Shown in pieces: positions 46,356 to 54,857 of a stretch of DNA of 64,000 nucleotides. The stretch's first letter is position 1, and every line of letters starts with the position of its first letter. The stretch is from CAWGXZ01 sp963826695 (GTDB lineage Bacteria > Pseudomonadota > Gammaproteobacteria > Burkholderiales > Burkholderiaceae_C): contig CAWGXZ010000009.1 in assembly GCA_963826695.1 (NCBI GenBank), positions 1-64,000 on the forward strand, written 5' to 3'. The translations under genes were made by a program, and so were the position numbers. Below the pieces are notes generated by a model, which was given only the letters and a program-made list of their open reading frames with translations, did not search any database and was not told the DNA's origin.

Positions 46356-48500
46356 GTGAGCAGCTCCGGCATCGAGCTTCGCTGCGGCTCGCGCCGCTGG
46401 CGCGACGCGATCGAGCTTGTCTCGTCGATGCGGTTCTCGATCTCGCTGCTGACGGTGATCTGCATCGCCTCGGTGATCGGCACGGTCGTCAAGCAGCACG
46501 AACCGTATACCAACTACGTCAACCAGTTCGGCCCGTTCTGGGCGAGGGTTTTCGGCCAACTCGGCGTCTACACCGTCTACAGCAGCGCCTGGTTCCTGCT
46601 GATCCTGGCCTTCCTGGTGCTGTCGACCAGCCTGTGCGTGCTGCGCAATGCGCCGAAGATCCTCGCCGACCTGCGCAATTACAAGGAGCATCTGCGCGAG
46701 CAGAGCCTGCAGGCGTTCCACCTGCGTGCTGCGGGCGAGCTGCCGCAGCCGCCGGCGCAGGCGCTGGCCCGGATCATCGAAACGCTCGGCCAGCGCGGCT
46801 GGAAGGCCAAGCTGCAGGAACGCCGTGGCGTCGATGGCGTGCTGCGCGGCACGATGGTCGCCGCGCGCCAGGGCGCGACCAACAAGCTCGGCTACATCGC
46901 TGCGCATTCGGCGATCGTGCTGATCTGCCTCGGCGGCCTGTTCGACGGCGACCTGATCGTGAAGGCGCAGATGGCGCTGCAGGGCAAATCGGTTTTCAAT
47001 GGCAGTGGCATGTTCCGCGATGTGAGTCCGGCGCACCGCCTCGGCGCGGGGACGCCGAGCTTCCGCGCCAACCTGATGGTGGCCGAAGGCGCGCAATCGA
47101 GCACCGCGGTGATCCCGATGCAGGACGGCGTCGTGCTGCAGGAGCTGCCGTTCGACATCGAACTGAAGAAGTTCATCGTCGAGTACTACGAAACCGGGAT
47201 GCCGCGGCTCTTCGCCAGCGAGGTCCTGATCCGCGACCATGCGAGCGGTGAGGTGCGGCCGGCCACCATCAAGGTCAACGAGCCGGCCAAGCACCGCGGC
47301 GTGACGATCTATCAGAGCAGCTTCGACGACGGCGGCTCGGCGTTGCGGCTGCGCGCCCTAGGCCTGCAGCCGGGCGCCGACGACTTCGAAATCGAAGGCA
47401 CGGTCGGCAGCAGCAAGCCCCTGCCTGCCGATGCCACCGGCGGCAACGGGCCGGTGACGCTCGAGTTCACCGGTCTGCGCGTGATCAATGTCGAGAACCT
47501 CGGCGGCTCGACGCCGGCGAAGCCGACCGACGTGCGCAAGGTGGACCTCGGCGCGACGCTCGAGCGGCACCTCGGCTCGGGCGCCAAGGGCGTCGACAAG
47601 AAGGCGCTGCGCAACGTCGGCCCGTCGGTCAGCTACAAGCTGCGCGATGCCAGCGGCCAGGCGCGCGAGTTCAACAACTACATGCTGCCGGTCGAACTCG
47701 ACGGCCAGCGTGTCTTTTTGGCGGGCACGCGCGACGCGCCCGGCGACGCGTTTCGCTACCTGCGCATCCCGGCCGACGACAAGGACAGCCTCGACCGCTG
47801 GGTGCGGCTGCGTCGCACGCTGCTCGACCCCGCGGCGCGCGACGCTGCTGCGCGGCGCTATGCAGAATCGTCGACACCCGCCGACCGCGCCGAGTTGCGA
47901 CCGCAGCTGATCGCGACCGCGTTGCGCACGCTGGCGATGTTTGCGGGCGCTGAATCTCCGCGGCCGGGCGTGGCGGCGGCCGGCGGTGGGCTGGCCGCGG
48001 TTTCGGCCTTCCTCGAGGACAGCGTTCCCGAAGCCGAGCGGCAGCGTGTCGCCGACGTGCTGCTGCGCATCCTCAATGGCAGCCTGTTCGAACTGCTCAA
48101 CGCGACGCGTGCGGCCGAGGGGCTGGCGGCACTCGATCCGCTCGCCGCCCCGACGCAGGCGTTCATGACCCAGGCGGTGCTCTCGCTTTCCGACAGCTTC
48201 GCCTATCCGGCGCCGATGCTGCTCACGCTGGCCGACTTCCGCCATGTCCAGGCGAGCGTCTTCCAGGTGGCGCGGGCGCCGGGCCAAACGCTGGTGTATT
48301 TCGGCGCGGTGCTGCTGATCGTCGGCGTTTTTGCGATGCTCTACATCCGTGAGCGCCGGTTGTGGATTTGGCTGGCGCCTTCGGAGGCCCTGGAAGGGGC
48401 CAGCCGGCTGACGATGGCCCTTTCCAGCACCCGCCACACGCTCGACGCCGAACGCGAGTTCGCCGACCTCGAGCGCACCTTACTGAAGGCGAGTCCATGA
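46356..48500 (+). CDS. resB: Cytochrome c biogenesis protein ResB (CcsB)
   Basis: This 714-residue membrane protein belongs to the System II cytochrome c synthetase, which carries haem to the periplasm and joins it to apocytochromes. The start region ELVSSMRFSISLLTVICIASVIG is the first membrane span. IGTVVKQHEPYTNYVNQFG and KLGYIAAHSAIVLICLGGLFDGD are family hallmarks. A large periplasmic domain follows and a last span lies near the C-terminus (LVYFGAVLLIVGVFAMLYI). The GTG at 46356 is preferred because the next residues align with family N-termini; an ATG at 46299 is in frame. Overlaps ccsA by 4 bp. Confidence 0.9.
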   Translation: MSSSGIELRCGSRRWRDAIELVSSMRFSISLLTVICIASVIGTVVKQHEPYTNYVNQFGPFWARVFGQLGVYTVYSSAWFLLILAFLVLSTSLCVLRNAPKILADLRNYKEHLREQSLQAFHLRAAGELPQPPAQALARIIETLGQRGWKAKLQERRGVDGVLRGTMVAARQGATNKLGYIAAHSAIVLICLGGLFDGDLIVKAQMALQGKSVFNGSGMFRDVSPAHRLGAGTPSFRANLMVAEGAQSSTAVIPMQDGVVLQELPFDIELKKFIVEYYETGMPRLFASEVLIRDHASGEVRPATIKVNEPAKHRGVTIYQSSFDDGGSALRLRALGLQPGADDFEIEGTVGSSKPLPADATGGNGPVTLEFTGLRVINVENLGGSTPAKPTDVRKVDLGATLERHLGSGAKGVDKKALRNVGPSVSYKLRDASGQAREFNNYMLPVELDGQRVFLAGTRDAPGDAFRYLRIPADDKDSLDRWVRLRRTLLDPAARDAAARRYAESSTPADRAELRPQLIATALRTLAMFAGAESPRPGVAAAGGGLAAVSAFLEDSVPEAERQRVADVLLRILNGSLFELLNATRAAEGLAALDPLAAPTQAFMTQAVLSLSDSFAYPAPMLLTLADFRHVQASVFQVARAPGQTLVYFGAVLLIVGVFAMLYIRERRLWIWLAPSEALEGASRLTMALSSTRHTLDAEREFADLERTLLKASP

Positions 48501-49849
48501 ACACCACCACGACGACGATGCCCCTTGGCGGCCCTGGCGGCGGAGCGTTCGGCAAGCGCAGCGCCGCCGACTGGGCCTTTGCTGCGCTGCTGCTGCTGGG
48601 CACCGGCCTGGCTTTCGTGCGCTACGCCGGCGCCATGGACGTCTACGAGAAAGCCATCCTGGTCGGCACCGCGCCCGCGGCAATCGCCCTCGGCTGGTTC
48701 TGGCGGCCGCTGCGCACGCTGATGCTCGTTGCCGCGGCGGCGGCGCTGCTCGCCATCGCGCTCTACAGCCGGCAGCTCGACGCTTTCGGTGCCGACCTGG
48801 CGCAAAGCGAGCAGATCTTCCTGCTCAAGTACTTCCTGTCGAGCCAGAGCGCGGTGCTCTGGATGTGCGTGCTGTTCTTCATGAGCACTGCCTTCTACTG
48901 GATTGCGCTGCTGGCGCGTTCGCCCGATTCGGCCGCCGGCTCGATCGCCAGCCGTCTGGCCTGGGCGGCCGTGGGCATGGCAGTCGTCGGCATGCTGGTG
49001 CGCTGGTACGAAAGCCACCAGATCGGCCCGGGCATCGGCCACATCCCGGTCAGCAACCTGTACGAGGTGTTCGTCCTCTTCTGCTGGCTGACCACCACCT
49101 TCTACCTCTACTACGAGCAGCACTACGGCACCCGCGCACTCGGCGCCTTCGTCATGCTGGTGGTCAGTGCCGCGGTCGGCTTCCTGCTCTGGTACACGGT
49201 CGAACGCCAGGCGCAGGAGATCCAGCCGCTGGTTCCCGCCCTGCAGAGCTGGTGGATGAAGCTGCACGTGCCAGCCAACTTCATCGGCTACGGCACCTTT
49301 GCGCTGTCGGCGATGGTGGCCTTCGCGTACCTGGTGCGCGAGAACGCCGCGGCGACCAGCTGGTGGAAGCTGGCGCCCCTCGGCCTCCTCGGCCTGGTGC
49401 TGTGCTTCGAGCCGGTGCTGTTCCGCAAGAACCCGGTCGAGGCACTGAGCAGCTACTGGGCGGTGTACCTCGGCGTGGCGCTGCTGATCGTCGGCGCGAT
49501 CCTCTTCGGCCGACGCCGCATCGCCGAGCGACTGCCGCCCGCCGAAGTGCTCGACGACATGATGTACAAGGCCATCGCCGTCGGCTTTGCCTTCTTCACC
49601 ATCGCCACCATCCTCGGCGCCTTCTGGGCTGCCGAAGCCTGGGGCGGCTACTGGAGCTGGGACCCGAAGGAGACCTGGGCGCTGATCGTCTGGCTGAACT
49701 ACGCTGCCTGGCTGCACATGCGGCTGATGAAAGGCTTGCGCGGAACGATCGCCGCCTGGTGGGCGCTGGTCGGGCTGGCGGTGACGACCTTCGCCTTCCT
49801 CGGCGTGAACATGTTCCTCTCGGGGCTGCATTCGTACGGCGAACTCTGA
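48497..49849 (+). CDS. ccsA: Cytochrome c biogenesis protein CcsA (haem export/ligation)
   Basis: This 450-residue polytopic membrane protein is partner of ResB. The tryptophan-rich haem-handling motif WGGYWSWDPKETWALIVW is intact near residue 390. Conserved His residues lie in GIGHIPVSNLYE, WWMKLHVPANFIGY and the C-terminal LHMRL. About eight membrane spans are visible. The ATG at 48497 overlaps the resB stop (ATGA), indicating coupled translation. Length fits the CcsA/CcsB group in betaproteobacteria with an N-terminal extension. Confidence 0.93.
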   Translation: MNTTTTTMPLGGPGGGAFGKRSAADWAFAALLLLGTGLAFVRYAGAMDVYEKAILVGTAPAAIALGWFWRPLRTLMLVAAAAALLAIALYSRQLDAFGADLAQSEQIFLLKYFLSSQSAVLWMCVLFFMSTAFYWIALLARSPDSAAGSIASRLAWAAVGMAVVGMLVRWYESHQIGPGIGHIPVSNLYEVFVLFCWLTTTFYLYYEQHYGTRALGAFVMLVVSAAVGFLLWYTVERQAQEIQPLVPALQSWWMKLHVPANFIGYGTFALSAMVAFAYLVRENAAATSWWKLAPLGLLGLVLCFEPVLFRKNPVEALSSYWAVYLGVALLIVGAILFGRRRIAERLPPAEVLDDMMYKAIAVGFAFFTIATILGAFWAAEAWGGYWSWDPKETWALIVWLNYAAWLHMRLMKGLRGTIAAWWALVGLAVTTFAFLGVNMFLSGLHSYGEL

Positions 49850-49902
49850 CAATGGCGTGCACGACTGCACGGCAGCGGCACCAGGGCCGGACCGATTCCC
49901 CG

Positions 49903-49930
49903 TTGATTGCGGGAGGGCGGCGCGTATAGT
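49903..49930 (+). promoter_or_regulatory. Candidate sigma-70 promoter for the 111-residue protein gene
   Basis: TTGATT (49903-49908) and TATAGT (49925-49930) are spaced by 16 bp and end 29 bp before the ATG at 49960. It is a reasonable housekeeping promoter in the gap after ccsA. Confidence 0.5.
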
Positions 49931-49959
49931 CCTGATCGCCCCCACCTTTGCAGCCTTCC

Positions 49960-50295
49960 ATGCCTTACATCCGTCGCAATGCCGAAGGCGAGATCGAGAG
50001 CCTGCATCGCCACGAGGGCGAAGGCAGCGGTGAATTTCTCGATCCGCAGCATGAGCAGGTCCAGTCCTTCCTCGGTCGGGGTGCCGGCGATGGTGGCTTC
50101 AGCCGGCTCGACGCCGACTTCGTGCGCGTCATCGAAGACCTGATCGACACCCTGCTGAGTCGAAACATCCTCAACGTCACCGACCTGCCCGCCGAGGCGC
50201 AGCACAAGCTGTTCGCACGCAAGAGCTTCCGCGAGCGCTCGGCGAAAAACTCGCTGCAGCTGTTCAACCACAGCGGCTTCGACGAGATCATCTAG
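49960..50295 (+). CDS. Conserved small protein of unknown function
   Basis: This 111-residue soluble protein starts MPYIRRNAEGEIESLHRHE. The C-terminal half is helical (DADFVRVIEDLIDTLLSR, LPAEAQHKLFARKSFRER). Proteins of this shape are common in betaproteobacteria and are sometimes labelled tryptophan synthase beta-like without evidence. The N-terminal half is acidic and glycine rich. The ATG at 49960 follows a plausible promoter. No function can be given. Confidence 0.75.
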   Translation: MPYIRRNAEGEIESLHRHEGEGSGEFLDPQHEQVQSFLGRGAGDGGFSRLDADFVRVIEDLIDTLLSRNILNVTDLPAEAQHKLFARKSFRERSAKNSLQLFNHSGFDEII

Positions 50296-50389
50296 GAGCG
50301 GCGCGCGGCGCGCTTCGGCTGCGGTTCTCGGCCGATCGCGCCGCGATAATTTCCGCCATTGCGACTCGGCCGCGAGGCCTTCCGCCCCG

Positions 50390-50734
50390 ATGCTCGAAGC
50401 GCTGACCGCGATCCTGCTGTTCCAGCTGCTCGGCGAGGCGCTGGCCTACATGCTGCAGTTGCCGCTGCCAGGCCCGGTAATCGGCATGGTCGGCCTTTTC
50501 CTCGCCTGGCCTTACCTCGGGCGTCTGCGCCAGGGTATCGAGCAGTTCAGCGGCACGCTGCTCGCGCATCTCGGCCTGCTGTTCGTCCCGGCGGGCGTCG
50601 GCGTGATGCTGCACGTGGGGCTGATCGCCCGATGGTGGCTGCCGCTGCTGCTGGCGTTGCTGGTCAGCACCGCGGTCGCGATGGCACTCGCCGCATGGAT
50701 CTTCGACCGCATCCAGCGCCGCCGGCAGCCATGA
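50390..50734 (+). CDS. lrgA: CidA/LrgA family membrane protein
   Basis: This 114-residue holin-like membrane protein has about four spans (MLEALTAILLFQLLGEALAY, LPGPVIGMVGLFLAW, LLAHLGLLFVPAGVGVML, WWLPLLLALLVSTAVAMALAA). The motifs PLPGPVIGM and LLFVPAGVGVM are diagnostic for CidA/LrgA. It overlaps the LrgB-type gene by 4 bp. In other bacteria the pair affects autolysis or pyruvate/glycolate export; which applies here is not known. Confidence 0.9.
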   Translation: MLEALTAILLFQLLGEALAYMLQLPLPGPVIGMVGLFLAWPYLGRLRQGIEQFSGTLLAHLGLLFVPAGVGVMLHVGLIARWWLPLLLALLVSTAVAMALAAWIFDRIQRRRQP

Positions 50735-51459
50735 ACCTTCCGACCGCGCCGATCGCCCAGCTGTGGGTGTACCTCGGCACCACGCCGCTGCTGTGGCTGG
50801 CGCTGACCATCGGCGCCTACGCCGCCGCAGTACGGCTGCAGACGGCACTCGGCGGCAGCCCCTGGGCCAACCCGGTGATGCTGTCGGTGGCCTTGATCGT
50901 CGCCGTGCTGGTGACCAGCCGCACCGACTATCCGACCTATTTCGAGGGCGCCCAGTTCGTCCACTTCCTGCTCGGCACCGCGACCGTCGCGCTGGCCGTG
51001 CCGCTGCGGCGCCAATGGCCGGCGGTCAAGGCGGCGCTGACGCCATTGATTGCCGCACTGCTCGCCGGCAACCTGGTCGGCGCGCTGCTCGCGCTCGGCC
51101 TGCTGCAACTGTTCGGCGCGCCACCGCAGCTGCTGCTGTCGATGGCGCCGAAGTCGGTGACGGCGCCGGTGGCCATGGGCATCGCCGAGAAGATCGGTGG
51201 CCTGCCCGCGCTGACCGCGGTGCTGGTGCTCGGAACCGGCATCCTGGGCGCGACCATGGCGACGCCGTTGCTCAATGCGATTCGCGTCACCGACCATGCG
51301 GCGCGGGGGCTGGCGGTCGGCATCACCGCGCACGGCATCGGTACCGCGCGGGCCTTTCAGGTCAGCGAGCTGGCGGGAACTTTTGCAGGAATCGGGATGG
51401 CGGCGTCGACGGTCGTGGCGTCGTTCATGGTGCCGCTGATCGCGCGCTGGTGGTTCTGA
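50731..51459 (+). CDS. lrgB: LrgB family membrane protein
   Basis: This 242-residue polytopic membrane protein is partner of the LrgA-type protein. Signatures seen are YFEGAQFVHFLLGTATVALAVPL, APKSVTAPVAMGIAEKIGG and LAVGITAHGIGTARAF. The ATG at 50731 overlaps the lrgA stop codon (ATGA), so translation is coupled. LrgAB/PlgB pairs export glycolate or pyruvate, or tune murein hydrolases. The stop is followed within 14 bp by the convergent dCMP deaminase gene. Confidence 0.92.
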   Translation: MNLPTAPIAQLWVYLGTTPLLWLALTIGAYAAAVRLQTALGGSPWANPVMLSVALIVAVLVTSRTDYPTYFEGAQFVHFLLGTATVALAVPLRRQWPAVKAALTPLIAALLAGNLVGALLALGLLQLFGAPPQLLLSMAPKSVTAPVAMGIAEKIGGLPALTAVLVLGTGILGATMATPLLNAIRVTDHAARGLAVGITAHGIGTARAFQVSELAGTFAGIGMAASTVVASFMVPLIARWWF

Positions 51460-51472
51460 CGCGGGCGAGTGC

Positions 51473-52066
51473 TCAGGTGCCTGTGCCTGCCGCGTCGCCG
51501 CGCTGCGACGGCTTGGCGTCCGGCGTGGAGAGGAATCCTGACAAGTCCTCCGCCCAGGACGAAGGCATCGCTTCGAGGCGCCTCAAGCGCACGCCGGCGT
51601 CGTTGCACATCTTCTCGGTCGCACGGTTCAGCTCGGTGTGGTGCGTCTTCTCGCGCAGGTAGACGATTTCGGTGATCCCCGACTGGATGATGGCCTGCGT
51701 ACAGCGTGGGCACGGGTACTGGGTCGAGTACATCCGGGCATCGGTCAACGGCAGCACGACGCAGTTCAGGATGGCGTTGACCTCCGCATGAACCACGTAG
51801 AGGTGCTTCGACATGAACGGGCTGTTGTCGTCGTCGGCCCAGTAGACCGGGTCGTGGTCCGAACATCCCCGTGGCAAGCCGTTGTAGCCAACGCCGAGGA
51901 TGCGGTTCTCGCGGTTTGCGATGCAGGCGCCGTTCTGGCTCTTCGGATCCTTCGAACGCGCCCCCGCAAGCAGCGCCACGCCCATGAACATGGCTTCCCA
52001 CGAGATGGCCGCGCCGTGCCTTGCACCGCCGGCCGCCAGGGTGGGTGGCGAAGTCGATGGGCCCAT
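51473..52066 (-). CDS. dCMP deaminase family protein
   Basis: This 197-residue zinc deaminase converts dCMP to dUMP, the substrate of thymidylate synthase. Zinc site: HAE at about residue 93 (VVHAEVNAIL) plus the two Cys of PCPRC. ISWEAMFMGVALLAGARS and GYNGLPRG match ComEB-type dCMP deaminases. It starts 8 bp after the thyA stop on the same strand. Together they could supply dTMP from dCMP. The C-terminal about 25 residues are a diverged tail. Confidence 0.88.
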   Translation of the reverse strand: MGPSTSPPTLAAGGARHGAAISWEAMFMGVALLAGARSKDPKSQNGACIANRENRILGVGYNGLPRGCSDHDPVYWADDDNSPFMSKHLYVVHAEVNAILNCVVLPLTDARMYSTQYPCPRCTQAIIQSGITEIVYLREKTHHTELNRATEKMCNDAGVRLRRLEAMPSSWAEDLSGFLSTPDAKPSQRGDAAGTGT

Positions 52067-52074
52067 GGGCGCGC

Positions 52075-52992
52075 TCAGGCAGGTTTCACGGAAGTCGGCA
52101 AGCGCACGCCCTTGCCGGGCTGCCCCTGCGCCGAAACCCCTGCCGGCGCGAACGGCGCCGACTCGTACCCGGCAATCTCGAAATCATCGACCGAATACCC
52201 GTCGATGGATTCGGGCTTGCGTTTGAAGCGCAGCGTCGGCGGAGCAAAGACCGGGTTCTGCAACTGCTTCTCGACCTGCTCGAAATGGTTTTCGTAGATA
52301 TGGACGTCGCCGCCGACCCAGATGAATTCCTTGGCCACGCACCCGAGCTGGTGCGCAACCATATGGGTCAGAAGCGAGTACTGGGCAATATTGAACGGAA
52401 CGCCGAGATACGCATCGCACGAGCGCTGCGTCAGCATCAGGCTGATTTCGTCGCCGTAGCGGTAGAACTGCAGAAGAATATGGCACGGCTTGATCGACAT
52501 CAGCGCCAGGTGGTCGGGCCGCCACGCCGTGATGACGTGACTGCGCGCCTCCGGCCGGTCGCGCAGCGATTTCATCACCTGCGCGAGCTGGTCGATCTCT
52601 TCGGCGCCACCCAGATGCGGGCTGGCTGCAGGATCGACGCGCCAATGCCGCCACTGGTAGCCGTAAAGCGGCCCGACGACACCCTCGTCGTTGGCCCAGA
52701 GATTCCAGATTCCGACGCTGTTCTCGCGCAGGAATGAAACATCCTGGTCGCCCGAGATAAACCACAGCATCTCGACCGCCAGCGACTTGAACATCGTCTT
52801 CTTGGTCGTCATCAGCGGGAGCTGATTTCCCGTCAGGTCGAAGCGAAGCGGCGCCGCAAAAAGCTCCTTGCGCCCTTCCTCCCCCTCGGGTTTGCGGTAT
52901 TTTCCATCGGCGAGTATGCGGCGCAGCATATCCAGGTACGCCGCTTCGCCGCGCAACTCGGCGGGGGTGGTTTGCGATTGACTCATGTTCAT
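52075..52992 (-). CDS. thyA: Thymidylate synthase
   Basis: This 305-residue enzyme methylates dUMP to dTMP with methylenetetrahydrofolate. The catalytic cysteine is in SIKPCHILLQFY (about residue 170). The phosphate-binding QRSCD, folate-contact DVHIYENH and TGNQLPLMTTKK are intact. The insertion between LWANDEG and VMKSL makes it longer than E. coli ThyA (264), closer to the Lactobacillus-type length. ATGs at 52992 and 52986 are both possible; no ribosome site decides. Followed by the dCMP deaminase gene. Confidence 0.94.
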   Translation of the reverse strand: MNMSQSQTTPAELRGEAAYLDMLRRILADGKYRKPEGEEGRKELFAAPLRFDLTGNQLPLMTTKKTMFKSLAVEMLWFISGDQDVSFLRENSVGIWNLWANDEGVVGPLYGYQWRHWRVDPAASPHLGGAEEIDQLAQVMKSLRDRPEARSHVITAWRPDHLALMSIKPCHILLQFYRYGDEISLMLTQRSCDAYLGVPFNIAQYSLLTHMVAHQLGCVAKEFIWVGGDVHIYENHFEQVEKQLQNPVFAPPTLRFKRKPESIDGYSVDDFEIAGYESAPFAPAGVSAQGQPGKGVRLPTSVKPA

Positions 52993-53089
52993 GGACACGC
53001 TGATTTTCGGTTTTTCGAGTGTAGCGGTGGGGCCTCGGCAGCCGCGGAACACATTGCCGCAGCATCAGGCATCCTGCTTGGCCACCGGC

Positions 53090-53200
53090 ATGGTGCGCTG
53101 CGCCTCGCCGCCCGACAGCGTGGGCGAACAGGGGCCAAGCGGCGGGTGGCTGAGGCCGACTTCGCAGCGCTACCGCAGGCGAGCGGCAGTCTGACTCAGC
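53090..53200 (-). pseudogene. Fragment resembling uvrA (ABC signature region)
   Basis: On the minus strand 53090-53119 encodes LSGGEAQRTM, the UvrA/ABC signature. The first 27 bases on the plus strand from 53095 equal those at 55206-55232 within the uvrA gene. A second block, GAGGCCGACTTCGCAG, equals the region near 59130. The piece is only about 100 bp and has no open frame around it. It looks like a leftover of a uvrA-type gene inserted between thyA and the broken vapC. Confidence 0.7.
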
Positions 53201-53577
53201 AGGATTGCCCCAATTTTCGCAGCCCGTCCACTCTGCCATGGTCGAGCGTCAGAAGACGCAAGCCGCCGACGATCGCAGTCGCAGCGATGATGGCGTCAGC
53301 CAGCTTGAACGCGCCGCTGCGCCGCAGCCGTATCGCTTCGGCCTCGACCCGCTCGTCGATGAAATAGACCCGGCACACGGCGAGGAGGCCTCAAATGTCT
53401 CGCTTTTCGTCGTCGACATGCCTGAGATAGCCGAGCCGTCCCATACGGCTGATCTGACTCACAGCGCCCTTGTCCAGAGCGAACCCGGTTTGCTCCACCA
53501 GGGCAACGGCCTGGGAATTCCCCCTTCAAAAGGCCGATCACCACGTTGCTGTCGAGCAGGAACTCAATCCCATTCAC
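53196..53577 (-). pseudogene. VapC-type PIN toxin, broken
   Basis: The PIN-domain RNase toxin starts at the GTG at 53577 (GIEFLLDSNVVIGLLKGEFP). At about 53510 one extra base shifts the frame. The other frame continues AVALVEQTGFALDKGAVSQI, but an in-frame TGA (53391-53393) then interrupts it before LLAVCRVYFIDERV. The end, ADAIIAATAIVGGLRLLTLD, is recognisable. The acidic residue expected in the second PIN motif is Gly (SRMGRLG). Three separate lesions show real decay rather than one read error. Its start overlaps the end of the intact antitoxin gene. Confidence 0.8.
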
Positions 53578-53809
53578 GGTGCATCCCCTGCTGCACTGCC
53601 AGCGGATCGCCATTCCAGCTTGGTGAATCCTTCAGTCGCCCGACCCAGCCGCGCCAGTCGTTCGCCACCGTCGGCGGTGTGGCGCCTGCAGCAGTGGCAC
53701 AGGATTTGGACAGACGCAAGATGACAAGCTGCTCGTTCTCTTCGAAAACGACGGGCTCCAGCGGCTCGATGACACCGGCGCGGGAAGTGGCAGCGATGGC
53801 GGGGTACAT
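53564..53809 (-). CDS. Antitoxin of the broken VapC locus
   Basis: This 81-residue small protein starts MYPAIAATSRAGVIEPLEPV and ends NDWRGWVGRLKDSPSWNGDPL, a form typical of antitoxins paired with PIN toxins. The ATG at 53809 has an AGGAG-like site upstream. Its stop overlaps the GTG of the broken toxin. With the toxin gone it has no obvious partner; it may persist as a leftover or act on a related toxin elsewhere. Confidence 0.72.
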   Translation of the reverse strand: MYPAIAATSRAGVIEPLEPVVFEENEQLVILRLSKSCATAAGATPPTVANDWRGWVGRLKDSPSWNGDPLAVQQGMHREWD

Positions 53810-54113
53810 GGTCGGATTCCAGGAGAGCGGAGAAAGCACTTTAAATCCGATGCTCCGATAGCCCCAAAGGGCTGGAGTTCTGATTCGTCCAATCCCGCCC
53901 GACTTCTGCCGCAGCGCTGACCCAGCCCTGCGCGACGGGAGGTTGCTGCTTGGCGACGGACGGCGAGTGTCGAGCTTCCTGCCTGTGACTTTTGTAACGC
54001 TCCGAGTACGGTTGGCCACCGCCGGCGAGATCGATTCAATGCGCGGCCGGTGGGTGCAAGCTACCGTCCGGGGCGACACCGCAAGGGCTGAGTCGCCGAG
54101 CTGGAGAAGTGAA
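53810..54113. other. Intergenic region between two toxin-antitoxin loci
   Basis: About 300 bp with no supported gene. The minus-strand reading through about 53860-53920 gives GGIGRIRTPALWGYRSIGF, the kind of phrase that appears in many spurious ORFs from dispersed extragenic sequences. The promoter of the first antitoxin should be near 53820-53870 (an AAAGTGC and TTTAAA stretch is visible). Nothing else is recognised. Confidence 0.4.
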
Positions 54114-54488
54114 TCAGTGCCGGACTCGCTTGTAGGCCAACCCCAGGTCGGCGGCGACTGCGGCAAGGCGCTTGTCACGCGACCAGAGTGGCACGTGTCC
54201 TGCCACCGCGGCACTGGCCAGGAGGTGAACATCGATCCAGCCGATGCCGCGGCCCATTAGGGCATGCCGCTCGACGTAGGCCAGCACTTCCGGATGGCTG
54301 ACCACGGGCGCCATTGGCAGCCGGCCGAGTTGGGAGAGCAGCGGCTCCCGCGCCGGCAGATGGCCACAGGCCAGCTCACCGATCACGAAGGAATGACACA
54401 TGACCGCGCGAGCGTCCAGCAGCGCCGAAAGTTCAGCGTCACGCCGCCGCAAATGATCGATCCAGACTGACGAGTCGACCAGGATCAC
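54114..54488 (-). CDS. vapC: VapC-type PIN-domain toxin (intact)
   Basis: This 124-residue PIN ribonuclease, type II toxin, has all four acidic positions: VDSSVWIDHL (Asp), VIGELACG (Glu), GWIDVHLLASA (Asp) and LWSRDKRL (Asp). It probably cleaves tRNA or rRNA, as most VapC do. The GTG start at 54488 overlaps the stop of the antitoxin by 3 bp, so the pair is translationally coupled. Unlike the neighbouring locus at 53.2-53.8 kb the frame is clean. Confidence 0.88.
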   Translation of the reverse strand: MILVDSSVWIDHLRRRDAELSALLDARAVMCHSFVIGELACGHLPAREPLLSQLGRLPMAPVVSHPEVLAYVERHALMGRGIGWIDVHLLASAAVAGHVPLWSRDKRLAAVAADLGLAYKRVRH

Positions 54489-54706
54489 TTGTCGGTTCGT
54501 CGAGCCGCACCGGCGGGGGCCGGGCGGCGGCGCGGCGGCAGCGCCGCGTCGGGCATGGTTCCGCCCAGCAAGATGAGGCGCCTGGCAGCCTCGCGCTCGA
54601 CCAGCGCCTTGAGGCCCTCGCGCAATACCACGGCACGCTCTGTCACGCCAATGGCTTCGCTGGCTTCCTTCAACAGTTCGTCGTCGAGGGTGACAGTCGT
54701 TCGCAT
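54485..54706 (-). CDS. vapB: VapB-type antitoxin
   Basis: This 73-residue antitoxin has an N-terminal ribbon-helix-helix-like DNA-binding segment (MRTTVTLDDELLKEASEAIG) and a C-terminal toxin-neutralising tail rich in Pro, Arg and Ala. It represses its own promoter with VapC, as in this family. The ATG at 54706 has an AAAGGA site. The upstream 54710-54800 segment contains repeated GATGCA elements that may be the operator. Confidence 0.85.
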   Translation of the reverse strand: MRTTVTLDDELLKEASEAIGVTERAVVLREGLKALVEREAARRLILLGGTMPDAALPPRRRPAPAGAARRTDK

Positions 54707-54857
54707 GGGTCGATCCTTTCACCGTAGGTGCTCGATGGTACATAAACATCTGCATCATCTGGTGCATGGTTCGATGCAGTGAGCGCTGTCGGATGCACTT
54801 CTGCATTCCGTTTACGCTGGTACCTCCACTGACCCGTGCGGATCTACCATGCGACGG

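Noticed and set aside
53860..53925. Possible tRNA-like or small-protein gene (GRIRTPALWGYRS reading)
   Set aside because: No cloverleaf could be drawn. The phrase resembles spurious ORFs from dispersed extragenic sequences.
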